The notes beneath the pieces are model-generated. The model worked only from the letters and a program-made list of their open reading frames with translations. It made no database searches and was not told the origin of the DNA. Source: Chrysomallon squamiferum (taxonomy: Eukaryota > Mollusca > Gastropoda > Neomphalida > Peltospiridae). Taken from it: 64,000 nucleotides of DNA. Positions 38,883 through 53,134 of the stretch are shown here, in pieces (positions within the stretch are counted from its first letter, which is position 1; the number at the start of each line of letters is the position of its first letter). The stretch lies in the NCBI GenBank assembly GCA_012295275.1, contig CM022675.1, positions 11,632,016 through 11,696,015 on the forward strand. Direction: 5' to 3'. The position numbers were made by a program, and so were the translations under genes.

Positions 38883-41800
38883 CTGAGTAAATAAATAAAA
38901 ATAAAATTAAAATTTAAATATTACCTGTTTAATTCCTGCCAGTGACAACATTATTTCATCATCGGCGTCAAGATTCAGCTTCATCAACTCACTCTGCAGA
39001 CGATCTGTAAACAGACAAACAACTACTACAACAACAACAACCAACAACTGCAACAACAGACCACAACAGTTAGAACAGTAACAGTAACCACTACAAAAAC
39101 TTGTAAAATATTTATTCATTTAATAAAATGTGCAAAGCAGGTCACCAAGAAACAATAATTACATCACTGTTGTACACTTACAATCATTTACTCTACAACT
39201 CATAATGTCAGTATATGTAGCAACCAACACTGAACATTGTCATTTGGATTCAATACCTGATTTTCATGGCTGGAAATATTTGAGTTAACAGTGTCTCTGG
39301 TTTATTGATAGCTATATTTTCAGTTTTATGAGAAATATTTCAAAGTTTACATTTTAGGAGAAGGAGGACTTGACCACCAATACCACAAATATAAAATGCC
39401 TCAAACATTTCCAGTTTTAGTATTAGGTAACTGTATTATTATTATTATTATAGTAATATATCATACTTGGGGTAGTATTATTTCTGAATTCTTAACTTCA
39501 AAAAGAAAAGAAAAAAAAAAGAAGTTATAAAATAAATAAAGCATGGCAGCCTGAAGAGATAATATACTTATCTATGAATCTGGCTATCTATCTATATCTA
39601 TCTGTGTATATATCAGATGGTTGTATGAGTATTGAACATGTGTATATATCAGACAGTTGTATGAGTACTGAACATGTGTATAACTTACCTATATGTATGT
39701 CAAGCTTGCTGGCTGTTTATCTATATCTATCTGTGTATATATCAGATGGTTGTATGAGTACTGAACCTGTGTATAACTTACCTATATGTATGTCAAGCTT
39801 GCTGGCTGTCTATCTATATCTACATGTGTATAAATCAGATGGTTGTATGAGTACTGAACATGTGTATAACTTACCTATATGTATGTCTAGCTTGCTGGCT
39901 GTCTATCTGTATCTATCTGTGTATATATCAGATGGTTGTATGAGTATTGAACATGTTTATAACTTACCTATATGTATGTCTAGCTTGCTGGCTGTCTATC
40001 TATATCTATCTGTGTATATATCAGACAGTTGTATGAGTATTGAACATGTTTATAACTTACCTATATGTATGTCTAGCTTGCTGGCTGTCTATCTATATCT
40101 ATCTGTGTATATATCAGACAGTTGTATGAGTACTGAACCTGTGTATAACTTACCTATATGTATGTCTAGCTTGCTGGCTGTCTATCTCTATCTACATGTG
40201 TATATATCAGACAGTTGTATGAGTACTGAACCTGTGTATAACTTACCTATATGTATGTCAAGCTTGCTGGCTGTCTATCTATATCTATCTGTGTATATAT
40301 CAGACGGTTGTATGAGTATTGAAGGTGTGTATAACTTACCTATATGTATGTCAAGCTTGCTGGCACAGTATTTACACATTGTAGACTTGTCATTCAGCTG
40401 TCCTTGTAGATGAGCCATCTGTTGTTGTACTTCAGCATCCTGCAATCACAGTGTTTGAAAGACTGACTGACTTAGAGATCAAGTTCTTCCTTCCCTCCTT
40501 CCTTCCTTCCTTCCTTCTTTCATTCTTTCATTCACCAATAAATTTAGATCACCTCCTAGTGTACTGGCATTTTTTCTTTTTTTGGTGTTTATTCATCCAT
40601 CTATCCATCCATTTATCCATCTGTTCATCCACTGATTTGTGTAAAAATCTAAATATTCAACTGTTCAACCATTCATCTATTCAGCTATTCATCTTATTCA
40701 TTCACTTATTCAGCTATTCATCTTATCCATCCATCCATCCATCCACCCATCAATCAATTCTGTTATCCATTCATTCATCCATCCGTCTTCATATTCATCC
40801 ACTGATCCATTGATCCACTCATTAATTCATCCATCTAACCATCGACTCACCCACCAACCCATTCACCCTCCATCCCTCCCTCCATCATGAAGAGAGACAC
40901 ATACAGACGATCGTGTACTAACAGTTTTTGTTATTTTCTTGTTCTTGTTTCTCACGCGGGCGGGTAAGGTGGAATATTTCGGTGGGCTGTCCTGGGCGAA
41001 GCCAGGAATCACTCCCTCATCAGCTGACAACCCAGATGGACTGTGTCCAGCAGGTGTGGACTGAGTGGACCTAACAAAAAAATAAAAATTTTAAAATAAA
41101 ATAAAAAATAAAAAAACGTTATAAATAAACACACGTTTATCATCTTCTGAATTTACATCTGAGAAATTCTAGTTTTTTAAAAACCAAAACTATGAAGTCA
41201 CAGAGTCTGGGATCTCTTAATTATCTGTTATATATATAAACATTTCCTTAAAAAATTAATTTGTATTTAAAGATGTTCTCAAGCCACAACATTATTATTA
41301 CAGAGGTTGAGGATCCATTATCTGAAATTCTGAAATCCAAATCTTGTTTCTGAGCAGCAGAAATAGTGTTATCTTTCAAATTTCAGATTGTTTTGCATAC
41401 ACAAATATTATTTAATGCACAAAATTATTAAATATATTATATAAGAAATCCTGCAGAGAAATATTTGAATATTCTTAATCCCAGATATTATCTACAGGGT
41501 CAAATATTTGTTTTAGATATTTTTATCCCCCAATATTACGCACAGTGACAAATATTTGATTTCAATATTCTTAATCTCAAATATTATGCATAGCAACAAA
41601 TATTCGATTTAAATATTCTTAATCTCAAATATTACGCATAGCAACAAATATTCAATTTCAATATTCTTAACCCCAAATATTACACATAGCAACAAATATT
41701 CGATTTCAAATATTCTTAATCCCAAACATTCCGCATAGCGACAGATTATCTGGACTGAGTATTTGTTTACGATGTGGTCAAACTGACCTGTGTCCAGGGT

Positions 41801-42160
41801 CCAGGCGAATCAGACTGTTGGAGGAGCTGTTCTTTCTGAACATGGAGTCTTCAACCTGAGACAGGCTGGCAGTGGATCCTCGCTTTCCTTCGGGAACTAC
41901 TGGGCTGGCTGCAGCGAGAAAGTCAACTGAGGTTCAGGCAAGCAAGTACTGGACCCGTTTTTCATGTTTTGTTGGATTGTATTGAAGATGGGTAATATTG
42001 TCAATTGGAGAAGAGAAAAAAATGTTTGTGTGTGTATGTATGTGTGTGTGTGTTGTGTTGTGTGTGTGTGTGTATGTGTTTGTTTGTGTCTGTGTGTGTG
42101 TGTATGTGTGTGTGTGTGTCTGTGTGTTAGTGTATATACAAACATATACATACATACATG

Positions 42161-42195
<35 letters not shown>

Positions 42196-45100
42196 TACTG
42201 ATAATTTTTAATAATAAAGATAAAAAACAAAAATAATAAAATTAATACTAATACTTTTTAATAATAATAAAAAGAAAAAGTCAGCAACTATCACCCCAAA
42301 AATGCAATTACATAAAAAGTAAATAAAAATAAATAAACCTATATTTATCATTAAAATGCTAATACATCACAATTAATTGATTAGGAAGTAAAAATGCAAT
42401 ACAAATCTATTACCTACCTCAAATCACATTTGTATCAATGTAATTTATAAAGTAATGATTATATTTTATAATCATTAAAACAACACCTATACACAAATTT
42501 AATGTTTGCATTCAAATTTATATGTTAAATTTACCACTGCATTTAACCTTTGTATTTTTATATACATGTTAAATAATAGTAATTATAATTATATTTGACT
42601 TTAAAAAAAATATATATTATTCAAAAAAATTACATTAATAGTAATAAAAATAACAAAATTAATAAAAAGCATGCAATTAAATAAAACCAATCTACAGTAC
42701 AAATAATAAAGTTCACACTATTGTATATTTTCACAACATTACCATCTTTAAGTCAAATTTCAAAAATAAATGACACAAAAATTAAAAGGAAAATCAAAGG
42801 TATCAGTGTTTCTATCATAATGAAAGTACCATGAAAATTAAAATTTAATACTGCCACAGCTACTAATAAAAAAAAGAGAAACAAAAATAAAATAAAATAA
42901 AAAAGAAATGCCATAAACCACAACACAAACTGAAAAGACTAAACAGGGACAAGGATTAAACCAAAAGAAAACAAATGAAAAAAAAAATAAGAAAAAAGTT
43001 GAACAGAAAATTCCAGGGTTGATAACTCCATGCATGAAGTGAAATAACTCTATACTAGAAAACGGGAGATAACCCATGCATCTGACAACACCAATACCTG
43101 GGGAAATGTCGGTCTGGAGGTTCATGGGTTCGCTTGAAGATTTGGGCAGTTTTTTGGAAGAAACTGCTAATGTTTTAGGTCTGTTAAATTTCCGAGAGAA
43201 TGAGGAAAAGCCACCAATGCCCTGGTTTGCTCGTTTGTTAGTTATGTTAGCTGCCGGGAAGAAAGTGGTTCACTTGTCAGGCCAGTTATACTTTCCAGTC
43301 AAAAGTCTTCATTATATTATTTCTTACATACAACAACCTAATCCTCAATGCCAAGCAAAAATTATTTCGATTTCTTTATTATTATTATTTTTTTTTCCTT
43401 AATATTTTTACAAAAAGCCCTCACCAAGTTAATCATTTTCTCCATCTGTAGGTTTGTATTTTATTATTATTTTTATATATGTGTACCACAGTCCTAGGAA
43501 ATTTATTTTTTTAGAAATTAAAATTATTTTTATTTCTGTTTTCTTGTTTAACAATTTTGTTTTGTAAAAGTTCATCTGACAATTTTCACACAAAGGATTT
43601 TAACGTATTATCACACATTATTTACAAGGCTTTCAAAATTATTCAAAATTTTAAAAATTGTTTTTTTTTTAACAAAACAAGATCATAATTTTCATCCAAA
43701 ATGTTTTAATAAATTATTATATATTTCAGATGTAATGCAGAAATCCAATTCATTTCAGTATCTTTCTAAAATTTTTAAATAATTTTTACAGAACAAAAAT
43801 CATAATTTTCACCCCAAATGTTTTAATAAATTATTATCATTTCTAATGTGGAATTACTTATACATTTATTTGAATACCTTTCTGAAAGATTTCATTAGAA
43901 TATTACTTAATGCAAAAACCTTATGTAACTTTTATTTTCACCTTCTTGCTAAAAATTCAACAAGTTATATATCCTCTCTGGTCTTAATCTTTGAGTGAGT
44001 TTTAAAATTAAATTCTGTTAGTACATGTGTTAATTTATACAGTATTATCTTTCCATACATATGTGTCAAAAACAACAAACTTTACATTTATATTCATTCT
44101 ACTGGGATGGAACAAAAGGATTTTTTAGCATTTTTCAATACATGGCTTTTGATACGTGATTTCATTTCACATGGGACTGAACCAAAAGACAAATATAAAT
44201 ATTCTGAATGGTGAACTCATCACATATATGTGTTTAACAAATCTATATACAAATATCTAAATGTTGGTTTTTGAATTTCACTTTAAAAAATGCTATGCAC
44301 ATTTGTTCCAGTCCAATACATAGAAGAATGGGTCTAAACATTTCATTGTTAATTCTTATTTGTCACAAATGTATTTTATTTACCTGCGTGTATACAGGTA
44401 TATAAATCTTTCTTACCTTTGTTGTTTTTGGATCTGTTCATTGCAGGTTGATTCACTGTGGTGTAGGTGTACTTAGGAGGTTTTGGATATTGCTGTCAAA
44501 ATAAACACAGTAATTTTTACCCTGATCATGATTCAAAAGTTTCATTTATAACATAAGATTATATAGCATAAATCTTGAAAAATATTAATAATAGTGTATC
44601 ATCAAATAGGAATAATCAACAGTAGCAACTAAACAATAACAATAATAATAATAATAATAAAAATAAGAAGAAGAAGAAGAAGAAGAAGAAATATTAGTTG
44701 TTGTAGTAATAATAATAATAATAAAAAGAAAATAATAATAATATTAAAAGTAACTGTAATAATAAGAATTAAATAACAATAAAATTAACACAAAAAACCA
44801 CTAACAGTAATAGTAATAATAATAAGAAGTAATAATAATATTAATAATAATAAAAGTAAAACTAACAAAACTAACAAAAATATCAACAATAATAATAAAA
44901 ATAGTTGTAGTAGTAGTGGTAGTGGTAGAAGTTGTAGTTGTTTCAGTAACAGAACAGTAGTAATTGTAGTAATATTAGTAATAGTAAAAGCAGTAGTTGC
45001 AATAACAGCTACAGTAATGATAATAATGACGATGATCAAAAGGAAACGTTATTTTATTCACATACTTTATTATTAACAAAGGCTGAACCCTAGCACCAGA

Positions 45101-45397
45101 CTAACCAATGACTAGGATGTATACAGAATGTTCTGAGGGTGTTTGTCTGTATTTAACACAGTACTCACGTTTGGCTCTCTCAGGTAAAGAGCTTGTTCTA
45201 CAAAGTAATGAACGTCACCAACAGGTGGAAATTTCATAAGACAGCCCAGACAGGACACATAATCACTGGCTAACACTGAAATAAATAAATAAATAAGTAA
45301 ATAAATAAATAAATAACCTAATTAATAAATAAATAAATAAATAAGTAAATAAGTAAATAAGTAAATAAGTAAATAAATAAATAAATAAGTAAATAAG

Positions 45398-45428
<31 letters not shown>

Positions 45429-45823
45429 CCTAATTAATAAATAAATACATTTATTTCACAAATATGATAAACATATTAAAAACAATTACAATAAATAAAA
45501 TGAAACATTAATTGAATAAATATATAGATAGATAACCTAAATAGATAAAATAAACTGAATAACAAAAATAATTAAAGAATATAAAAACAGAAACAGACAG
45601 ACATGTGAGTTTGACATCGTTTCTATTTATTTATTTCATTCATAAAATGTTTTGTTTTCTTAATTTTCTATTAAAAATGTTTTTTTTTTTTTAAATTGTT
45701 ACATTTATATATAAAACGAAGAAAAAAAAAAATTATAAAAGTGATAAAATAAAATTGTCCAGATAAAATAAGTTAAAGATTCACACTCATCAATATATGA
45801 AAAGAAAGTGATAAAAATATTTA

Positions 45824-45856
<33 letters not shown>

Positions 45857-45908
45857 CAATGTAAAAAGAAAAATAATAATAATAATAATAAAAATAATAA
45901 CAGTAACA

Positions 45909-45943
<35 letters not shown>

Positions 45944-46363
45944 CATAGTTTAATAATAATAAAAACATTAATAGTGTTAATATTCAATTAAAAAATAAAA
46001 ATAATAATAATAAAAATAATAACAGTAACAATAATAATAATAATAATAATAGTAACAGTAATAATAATAATAATGATTATAATAACAATAATAATAATAA
46101 AGTAATAATAATAACAGTAACAGTAATATAAAACTGCACTAACAGACATCACGGATGTACAGCAGCATTTGACAACAAAGATGTAGTTTCTGAGATCAAA
46201 ACCAATTCCATCTCTTCCAAAATAGCTGTCCCACATAGCAAGCAGATCCTGCATGGGAAACTGTTTACCAAAGAGAAGCCTGACCCAGCCGAAAAACACA
46301 TTTAAACACACTTTGCAATTCATTACTTGTGTATTTATCATCAAAATCATTAATATTAAACTC

Positions 46364-46414
<51 letters not shown>

Positions 46415-47522
46415 ATCAAAGAGTACCTTCCCCCCTCAAACACTCAAAATTACTTTTTTTTAAATAGATAATTTTTTAAAATGTCTATCTTATAAAGGCA
46501 AACAGAAAAATTATATATTTTTTTAAAATATTCATTTTTTTCAACCTTCATTCCTACATTATTCATTCCTTCATCCATCCTTCCCATAGACTTGAGGAGG
46601 TGCAATGTCCAGTCTCTCAAGATGCTGATGAAGTTGGGTCAAACTTCTTCAGGATGTAATCCTGTATCCTGGTCAGTTTAGCCACAATGACATTGGAAGG
46701 ATTCAGATCTTGTGGACGGGGAAAATGGTTGAGAGGATACCAGACCAGATGGCTGAAGATAAAATAAATAAATAAAAAAATAAATAAAAAATAAATAAAT
46801 AAATAAATAAATAAATAAAAATAAACAAACAAAAATAAATAAATAAAACAAACAAATAAATAGTAAAATAAAATAATAAGAAGATAAAAAATAAAAATGT
46901 AAAATGTGAAAATAAAAAAAATACTAAATAAATAAATAAATAAATAAATAAAAATACATAAATAAAATAAAAAAATAATATTAAAAAAAAAATAAATAAA
47001 AAAAAAATAAATTTAAAAAAAAAAATAAAAAATAAAAAAATCAAAATAACAACTTAAACTGTTAAAAAAAATAAATAAATAAACAATCTGATATACAAAT
47101 ATATTTATATTTTTAAAAAAAAAAAAGAAAAAAATGAAAAGATCAACAAAATAAATAGATAAAATTGAAATGGGGTATAAACAAATTATATTTTATATAA
47201 ACATTTTCTCTGTTATTGAATTATTTCAAATAATGTTTTAGGTGTAATTCATTTTAGATAAATATTTTCTCTGTTATTACACAATTTCAAACACACCCAT
47301 ACATAAATACACACACACACACACTAACACATTGTTCATATAATAACAAAAATATATAATTTCATATTAATCTTGTTACAAATGAAATTTTAAAAAAAAA
47401 GAAACTTATTATTTTACCTTTGGAATATCAATTTCTTTAGCCATATACCACGGTTCCACAGTTTCCATAACTTTACAAAACATAGCACTGAAATAAAAAT
47501 ATCATTTTTTAGTTAAAAAAGC

Positions 47523-47604
<82 letters not shown>

Positions 47605-47840
47605 CTAGAATTTTCATACTGCAGATTTTAGATGGTTTCAAACACTTACTATGCATCTGATTCAAGGTATTTGGGGTCCATGATTACTTTAACAATTTCT
47701 CTGAAAATTACAAAAGAAATAATTAATGAACAGCTTACATCAAAAACAAAAATCAGACAAACAAACCTTCCCCATACAAAAAAAAATTATAAATTAAAAA
47801 TGAATTAAAATGATATATAAATACAAATACAAATAATACA

Positions 47841-47894
<54 letters not shown>

Positions 47895-48508
47895 TTTCAA
47901 AATCATCTTATCATTTGCTAAAAATCAAGATACAACTATGTTACCTATATAAATTATCAAATTATTTCCCCTTAACATAAATTGCAAAAAAGTATTATCT
48001 CCCTTATTTTAAGTAAAGTCGGCAGAAAATTTAAGTCTCACTAAAAATGATACCACTGGCTGGTGAAATGCATTATTTTTATTACACATCTAAGTATCTG
48101 ATTAGACAAAAGAGAAACAGTTTGATTATTTAAGCATGCTAAGGCTTAAAAGCTGATCACAGAAAATACATACTCCTGGTGTTTAAGTAGACATTACAAC
48201 TGGTTTTAGAGAAAATAGTATAATGTTCAAGTAACAGCCAGTTTGTTAATTAGTTAACAATTATTATAACATATTATGTATATTATAAGTGTGCAAACTT
48301 CTGACTATTAATTTTGTTCAAGACAGTTCAGTACAGAGATTTGAAATTTAAACAGAAATGCTGTTTTTTGAAAACAGTTAACATGATAGTAAACCTGCAC
48401 CAGAATAATTGTTTAACAGAACTTGATACAAATAAAATAAAATTAGAGATACTGCTTGTTTTGAAAAAAAATAAAAAAAAATAAAATAATAATAATAAAA
48501 TTAAATAT

Positions 48509-48560
<52 letters not shown>

Positions 48561-48873
48561 AATAAAATAATAAATAAATAAATAAATAAAAAAATTAAAA
48601 AATAAAATGCAAGAAAATAATGATTTTTTTTTCTGTATCATTTTATTAATTTACTGTTTTGTATTTTGATATATTGTGAAATAATAAAAAAAGTATTTAA
48701 ATAAATAAAACCTTTTTTTTTTCTTTTCTTTATTTCTTTTATTTCATTATTTTATTATTAAATTATAGCATCACAGTTCAGTTTAAGGAGAAAATAAAAG
48801 ATAATAAAAATAAATTTAAAATTAAATATGAATGTTCATGCATAATACATGCTCACTCATGCAAATTCCTCTT

Positions 48874-48924
<51 letters not shown>

Positions 48925-49189
48925 AAGAGAGTTCTGTGGAAGTTATGAAAAGATAACTCTAAACTATGTGCTCTGTACTAGTACCACAATGTAAATAATT
49001 GAAACATTTCAATACAAACTGCAAAAATATCTGATATTGATAAATACTAGATTTAACAATAATAAATTATAGTTTACATATATCAGTGGATAATAAAATA
49101 AATACAAAATAGATCAATAATAATAATAAAATAATAATAATAATAAAATAACAGAATCAATAATAATAATAATAAAATAAAATAAATAA

Positions 49190-49228
<39 letters not shown>

Positions 49229-49768
49229 ACCTTTAACTAATTAAATAAAAATAATAGTGAAAAACAGGAAAAAAAAAAACATTATTTAAATTAACATTAA
49301 TTTTTGTCTGTATCAATAAATAATTAAATAAACAAAAATACAAGTAAACAAACAAAGAAATAGCTCATCTAACAAACATATAATATAAGTTAACAAAAAA
49401 AAAAAAAAATAAATAAAAAAAATAATTAAAATTTATTAAAAACACAGTGAATTTCTAAGATTATGAGTGCAAATAACTTCTATAAAGGCCTAAGTATCAA
49501 AATTCTTATTTAGTTCAACTGATTGTTTTTTTGGCTTTTTTTTTTTTTTTTTTGTAAATTATTTATTATTTTTTTCATTCCCACATAAAACTCAGTGAAT
49601 ATAAATAAGCAGTTAACACCAAATGAGAAAAGACAGCATGCAGAGCAGAAACAAGTTTTAAACTTAAACTTTGTAACAAACCTGTGTTTGGGGGAAATAG
49701 GTCTGAAAATATATACAACAGACAAAACTACAAACACTGAGTGAAAAACCAGAAATAACAATTGTACA

Positions 49769-49801
<33 letters not shown>

Positions 49802-49903
49802 AAATAAATAAATAAATAAATAAATAGATAAAAAAGTTAATAAATATAATAATAAAATCAGTAAAAGTAGAAGAAAAAGGAAATAAAGAAGAAGAAGAAG
49901 AAG

Positions 49904-49969
<66 letters not shown>

Positions 49970-50293
49970 AATAGTGGACAATAATAGAAAAAATAGTTAC
50001 AAATAATAATTTGGAAACAAATACAAAAATAAAAATAAAATAAAACAAAAACCTAAAGATAAATAAAATAAAAAAACATAATATTATATAAAATTTAATA
50101 TATATATAAAATATAAAAATATGTGAAATAAACAAACAAATAAATAAATAAATAATAAAAAAAAAAATAAATAAATAAATTTAATTTTCCTGCACGCTAG
50201 TCAAAATCCAATAATTATAAGCTGGCTCATAATGGATTTTCTTTGACATGCATAAATTTTATATTTTTAAATTTTATACCTGGCCTTTCCTTT

Positions 50294-50344
<51 letters not shown>

Positions 50345-50656
50345 TTTGTTTGTTTGATTTTTAATCAACATACAGATTAGTTATTGAGTGTTTTTCAATA
50401 AGAATTTCTATTTATTTTTTTTATTTTTTTTAAAGATGAAAAAGTATAAAATAAAATGAACTCTAAATATTATGAATACTGTATTTCAAAACTGTCTATC
50501 AATATAGCTGTTTTGTTTGTTTATGCAACAGTGACGAACATACATTAAGAATTCCCAAAATTATTTAAATAAATAAAATTAAATTATGTGACATAACATA
50601 AAATGGATTAAATTTTTTTTAATAATAATAGTAGTAGCACTAATAAAGCTATTCAA

Positions 50657-50698
<42 letters not shown>

Positions 50699-53103
50699 TG
50701 CAACAAAACTAATAAAAACAAAGATATAGTTATAATTATATAAAATTGATCTTCATATTTTATTTCAAACCTGTTACTGACAAAATATTTATCACAAGTA
50801 ACAGAGCAAAAATTCTCAGATTAAATATATTTAAAAAAAGGAGAAAAAAAAAAGAAAAAGAAAAACATGAAAAAACATCAAAACAACATAAACTAGCTTT
50901 GTAATAATATTTCCACCTTGTGTTTTACACATATGACATACACACACACAAACACACAAAAATATACACAACATGTACACAAAACATACATATATATAAT
51001 ACTTATGTTAACAGACATACTCAACATACATATATAAAATAATTATGTAACAGACATACACTCAATATATACACTCAATATACATTATATACACAATACT
51101 TACATTAAAAAAAGCAAACAAATACGTAAAACATAAAAACATACACACTCAAAACACATCCATGTATACAGATACTTACATAACACCTACAGACACACAC
51201 ACACATACCTACACACACACAAACACACAGACAGACACACACACACACACACACAGACACACAGACAGACAAACACTTACTGTAGTGTGTCCACTTCTGA
51301 AGCATGTAGGAAAGCTTGATGGTCGCAGTGAAGAACGAAAATGAGAGGAGCCAAAAGTTCGTGCATTCCCTGGGAAAATATTTTTTTAAATTTCAATTTT
51401 ATTTTATTATCACATAGAATAACACACATGAATTTCTTTTATAATACCTCTAAAATAACATTCGACATTTTTTATTTTGAAAATGTTTGTAAAAATATTT
51501 TTTTAATTTCACTCTTTTTTAAAAATTATCATATAGAATAATGTATCTGATTTTTTTTTTTTATAATATCTCTAAGTTTTGTTAAAAACATTTTTAAAAA
51601 GTTTATTTGGAAAATGTTAAATAAAATATTTTTAATATTTTACTTTGTTTTATTATCATATAGAATAATGTGCCTGATTTCTTTTATATTATGTCTAAGT
51701 TTTGTTAAAAGCATTAATCTTTTATTTAAATTGAGAGGGGAAAGAATAAAGACTTCTTAAAATTAAAATAAAAAAAATTAAAATTAAAATTAAAATTAAA
51801 ATTAAAATTAAATAAAATTAATATTAAATAATAATGTTTCCTAGAAACAAAGTTTAAAAAAAAGAAAAAGAAACCCCAAAATCCCTTTTGGAGATTATAA
51901 AGATTCGGAATAATCAGTTTTATAGGTCAGAAATCAGTTTAAAAAAAAACAAATTTAATTGGTATATTGTAATACATTTTTATAGCTGAAATCTTTAAGT
52001 ACCAAAAGTAGTGTACAGATCAGTATACAAACATATATACTTGTATTTTATTGTCCATTTTCTGTATATACACAGAACAATATACAAAAAGTTGAATGAA
52101 GAAATAAAAAAATACTTTTAAAATGTATGTGTCTGTGTGCATGCATACATCAACACTATTATGCAGAGTACATATGTAACAATATAAACATGCATATCAT
52201 ACGTAAATCAATCAATTAACACAAGCAGAGATACTGAATTTAGACAACATAGACAGACAGACAGACACATATAGGGAAAGACAGATATTGCTATTGCTCA
52301 TTTTCATTGAAATCACCTTTGCATATTTGTTGATATTTGGTTATGTTTTATTTTTCCAATTCTAAAACATGACTCATTTATTCTTACCACCATTTTAACA
52401 TGTTCACCATTATGTTTGCATTTATTTTAATATGTTTATGACCATGTTTTTTTTTGGTTTGCTTTTTTATTTTAGTTTATTAGTTTACTTTGTAAAGCAC
52501 CCTTGAACTTACTTAGTATGGAAAGGATGTTGTATAAATAATAAACAACTGCCAAGGTCATTTTGGTTTCCCAGTTCATTGAAATAACAATGATAAATTA
52601 TATAAATGTATATTCTGAGTATATTAAAAATACTTCATTTACTGATGCATATTGCATTAATAATAAGGATATTAATAAAACTAAATATATAATAATGTTT
52701 ATTTAAAAAAATTTTGCCTGATGAAATATTTTTATTCTTAGTATCATTATATAGATGAAAATTAATAATAAATTAATAAAACTTCTGAGTATAATAATAA
52801 AATTTTATTTTTGCAGTTAAAAATAAAAATGTAATTTGATCCAGTGAAAGATATTTACCCTAACTGTATGTATAAAAAATAATACCTATAAAAAGAAAAG
52901 TAATAAAACTATATATGCACAACAATAAAATTCATTATCCATGGTTTCATTTTAAAAATAAAAATAATTTCATCTAATGAAAGATATTGACAATTGACCT
53001 TGATTTTTTTTTTTTTTAATGTAATAAAATTAATATTTAGCCATTTGATAAATCTATATTTATTATAAAGTTATTAACTGCACATAAAATAGTAACTTTT
53101 TAT

Positions 53104-53134
<31 letters not shown>

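Noticed and set aside
39600-40363. CRISPR-like array (regular repeats with spacers).
   Set aside because: Units are contiguous 93-bp tandem copies without unique spacers, in an animal intron.
39574-40413. 279-codon plus-strand open frame with an internal 31-residue repeat, looking like a repeat protein.
   Set aside because: It is the antisense of the 93-bp intronic array of TBC1D5; it stays open only because 93 is divisible by three and the unit lacks stops in that frame.
43076-43402. Plus-strand 108-codon frame resembling an ordinary protein.
   Set aside because: Antisense of the TBC1D5 exon 43098-43250, whose minus-strand peptide matches the family and whose splice phases fit.
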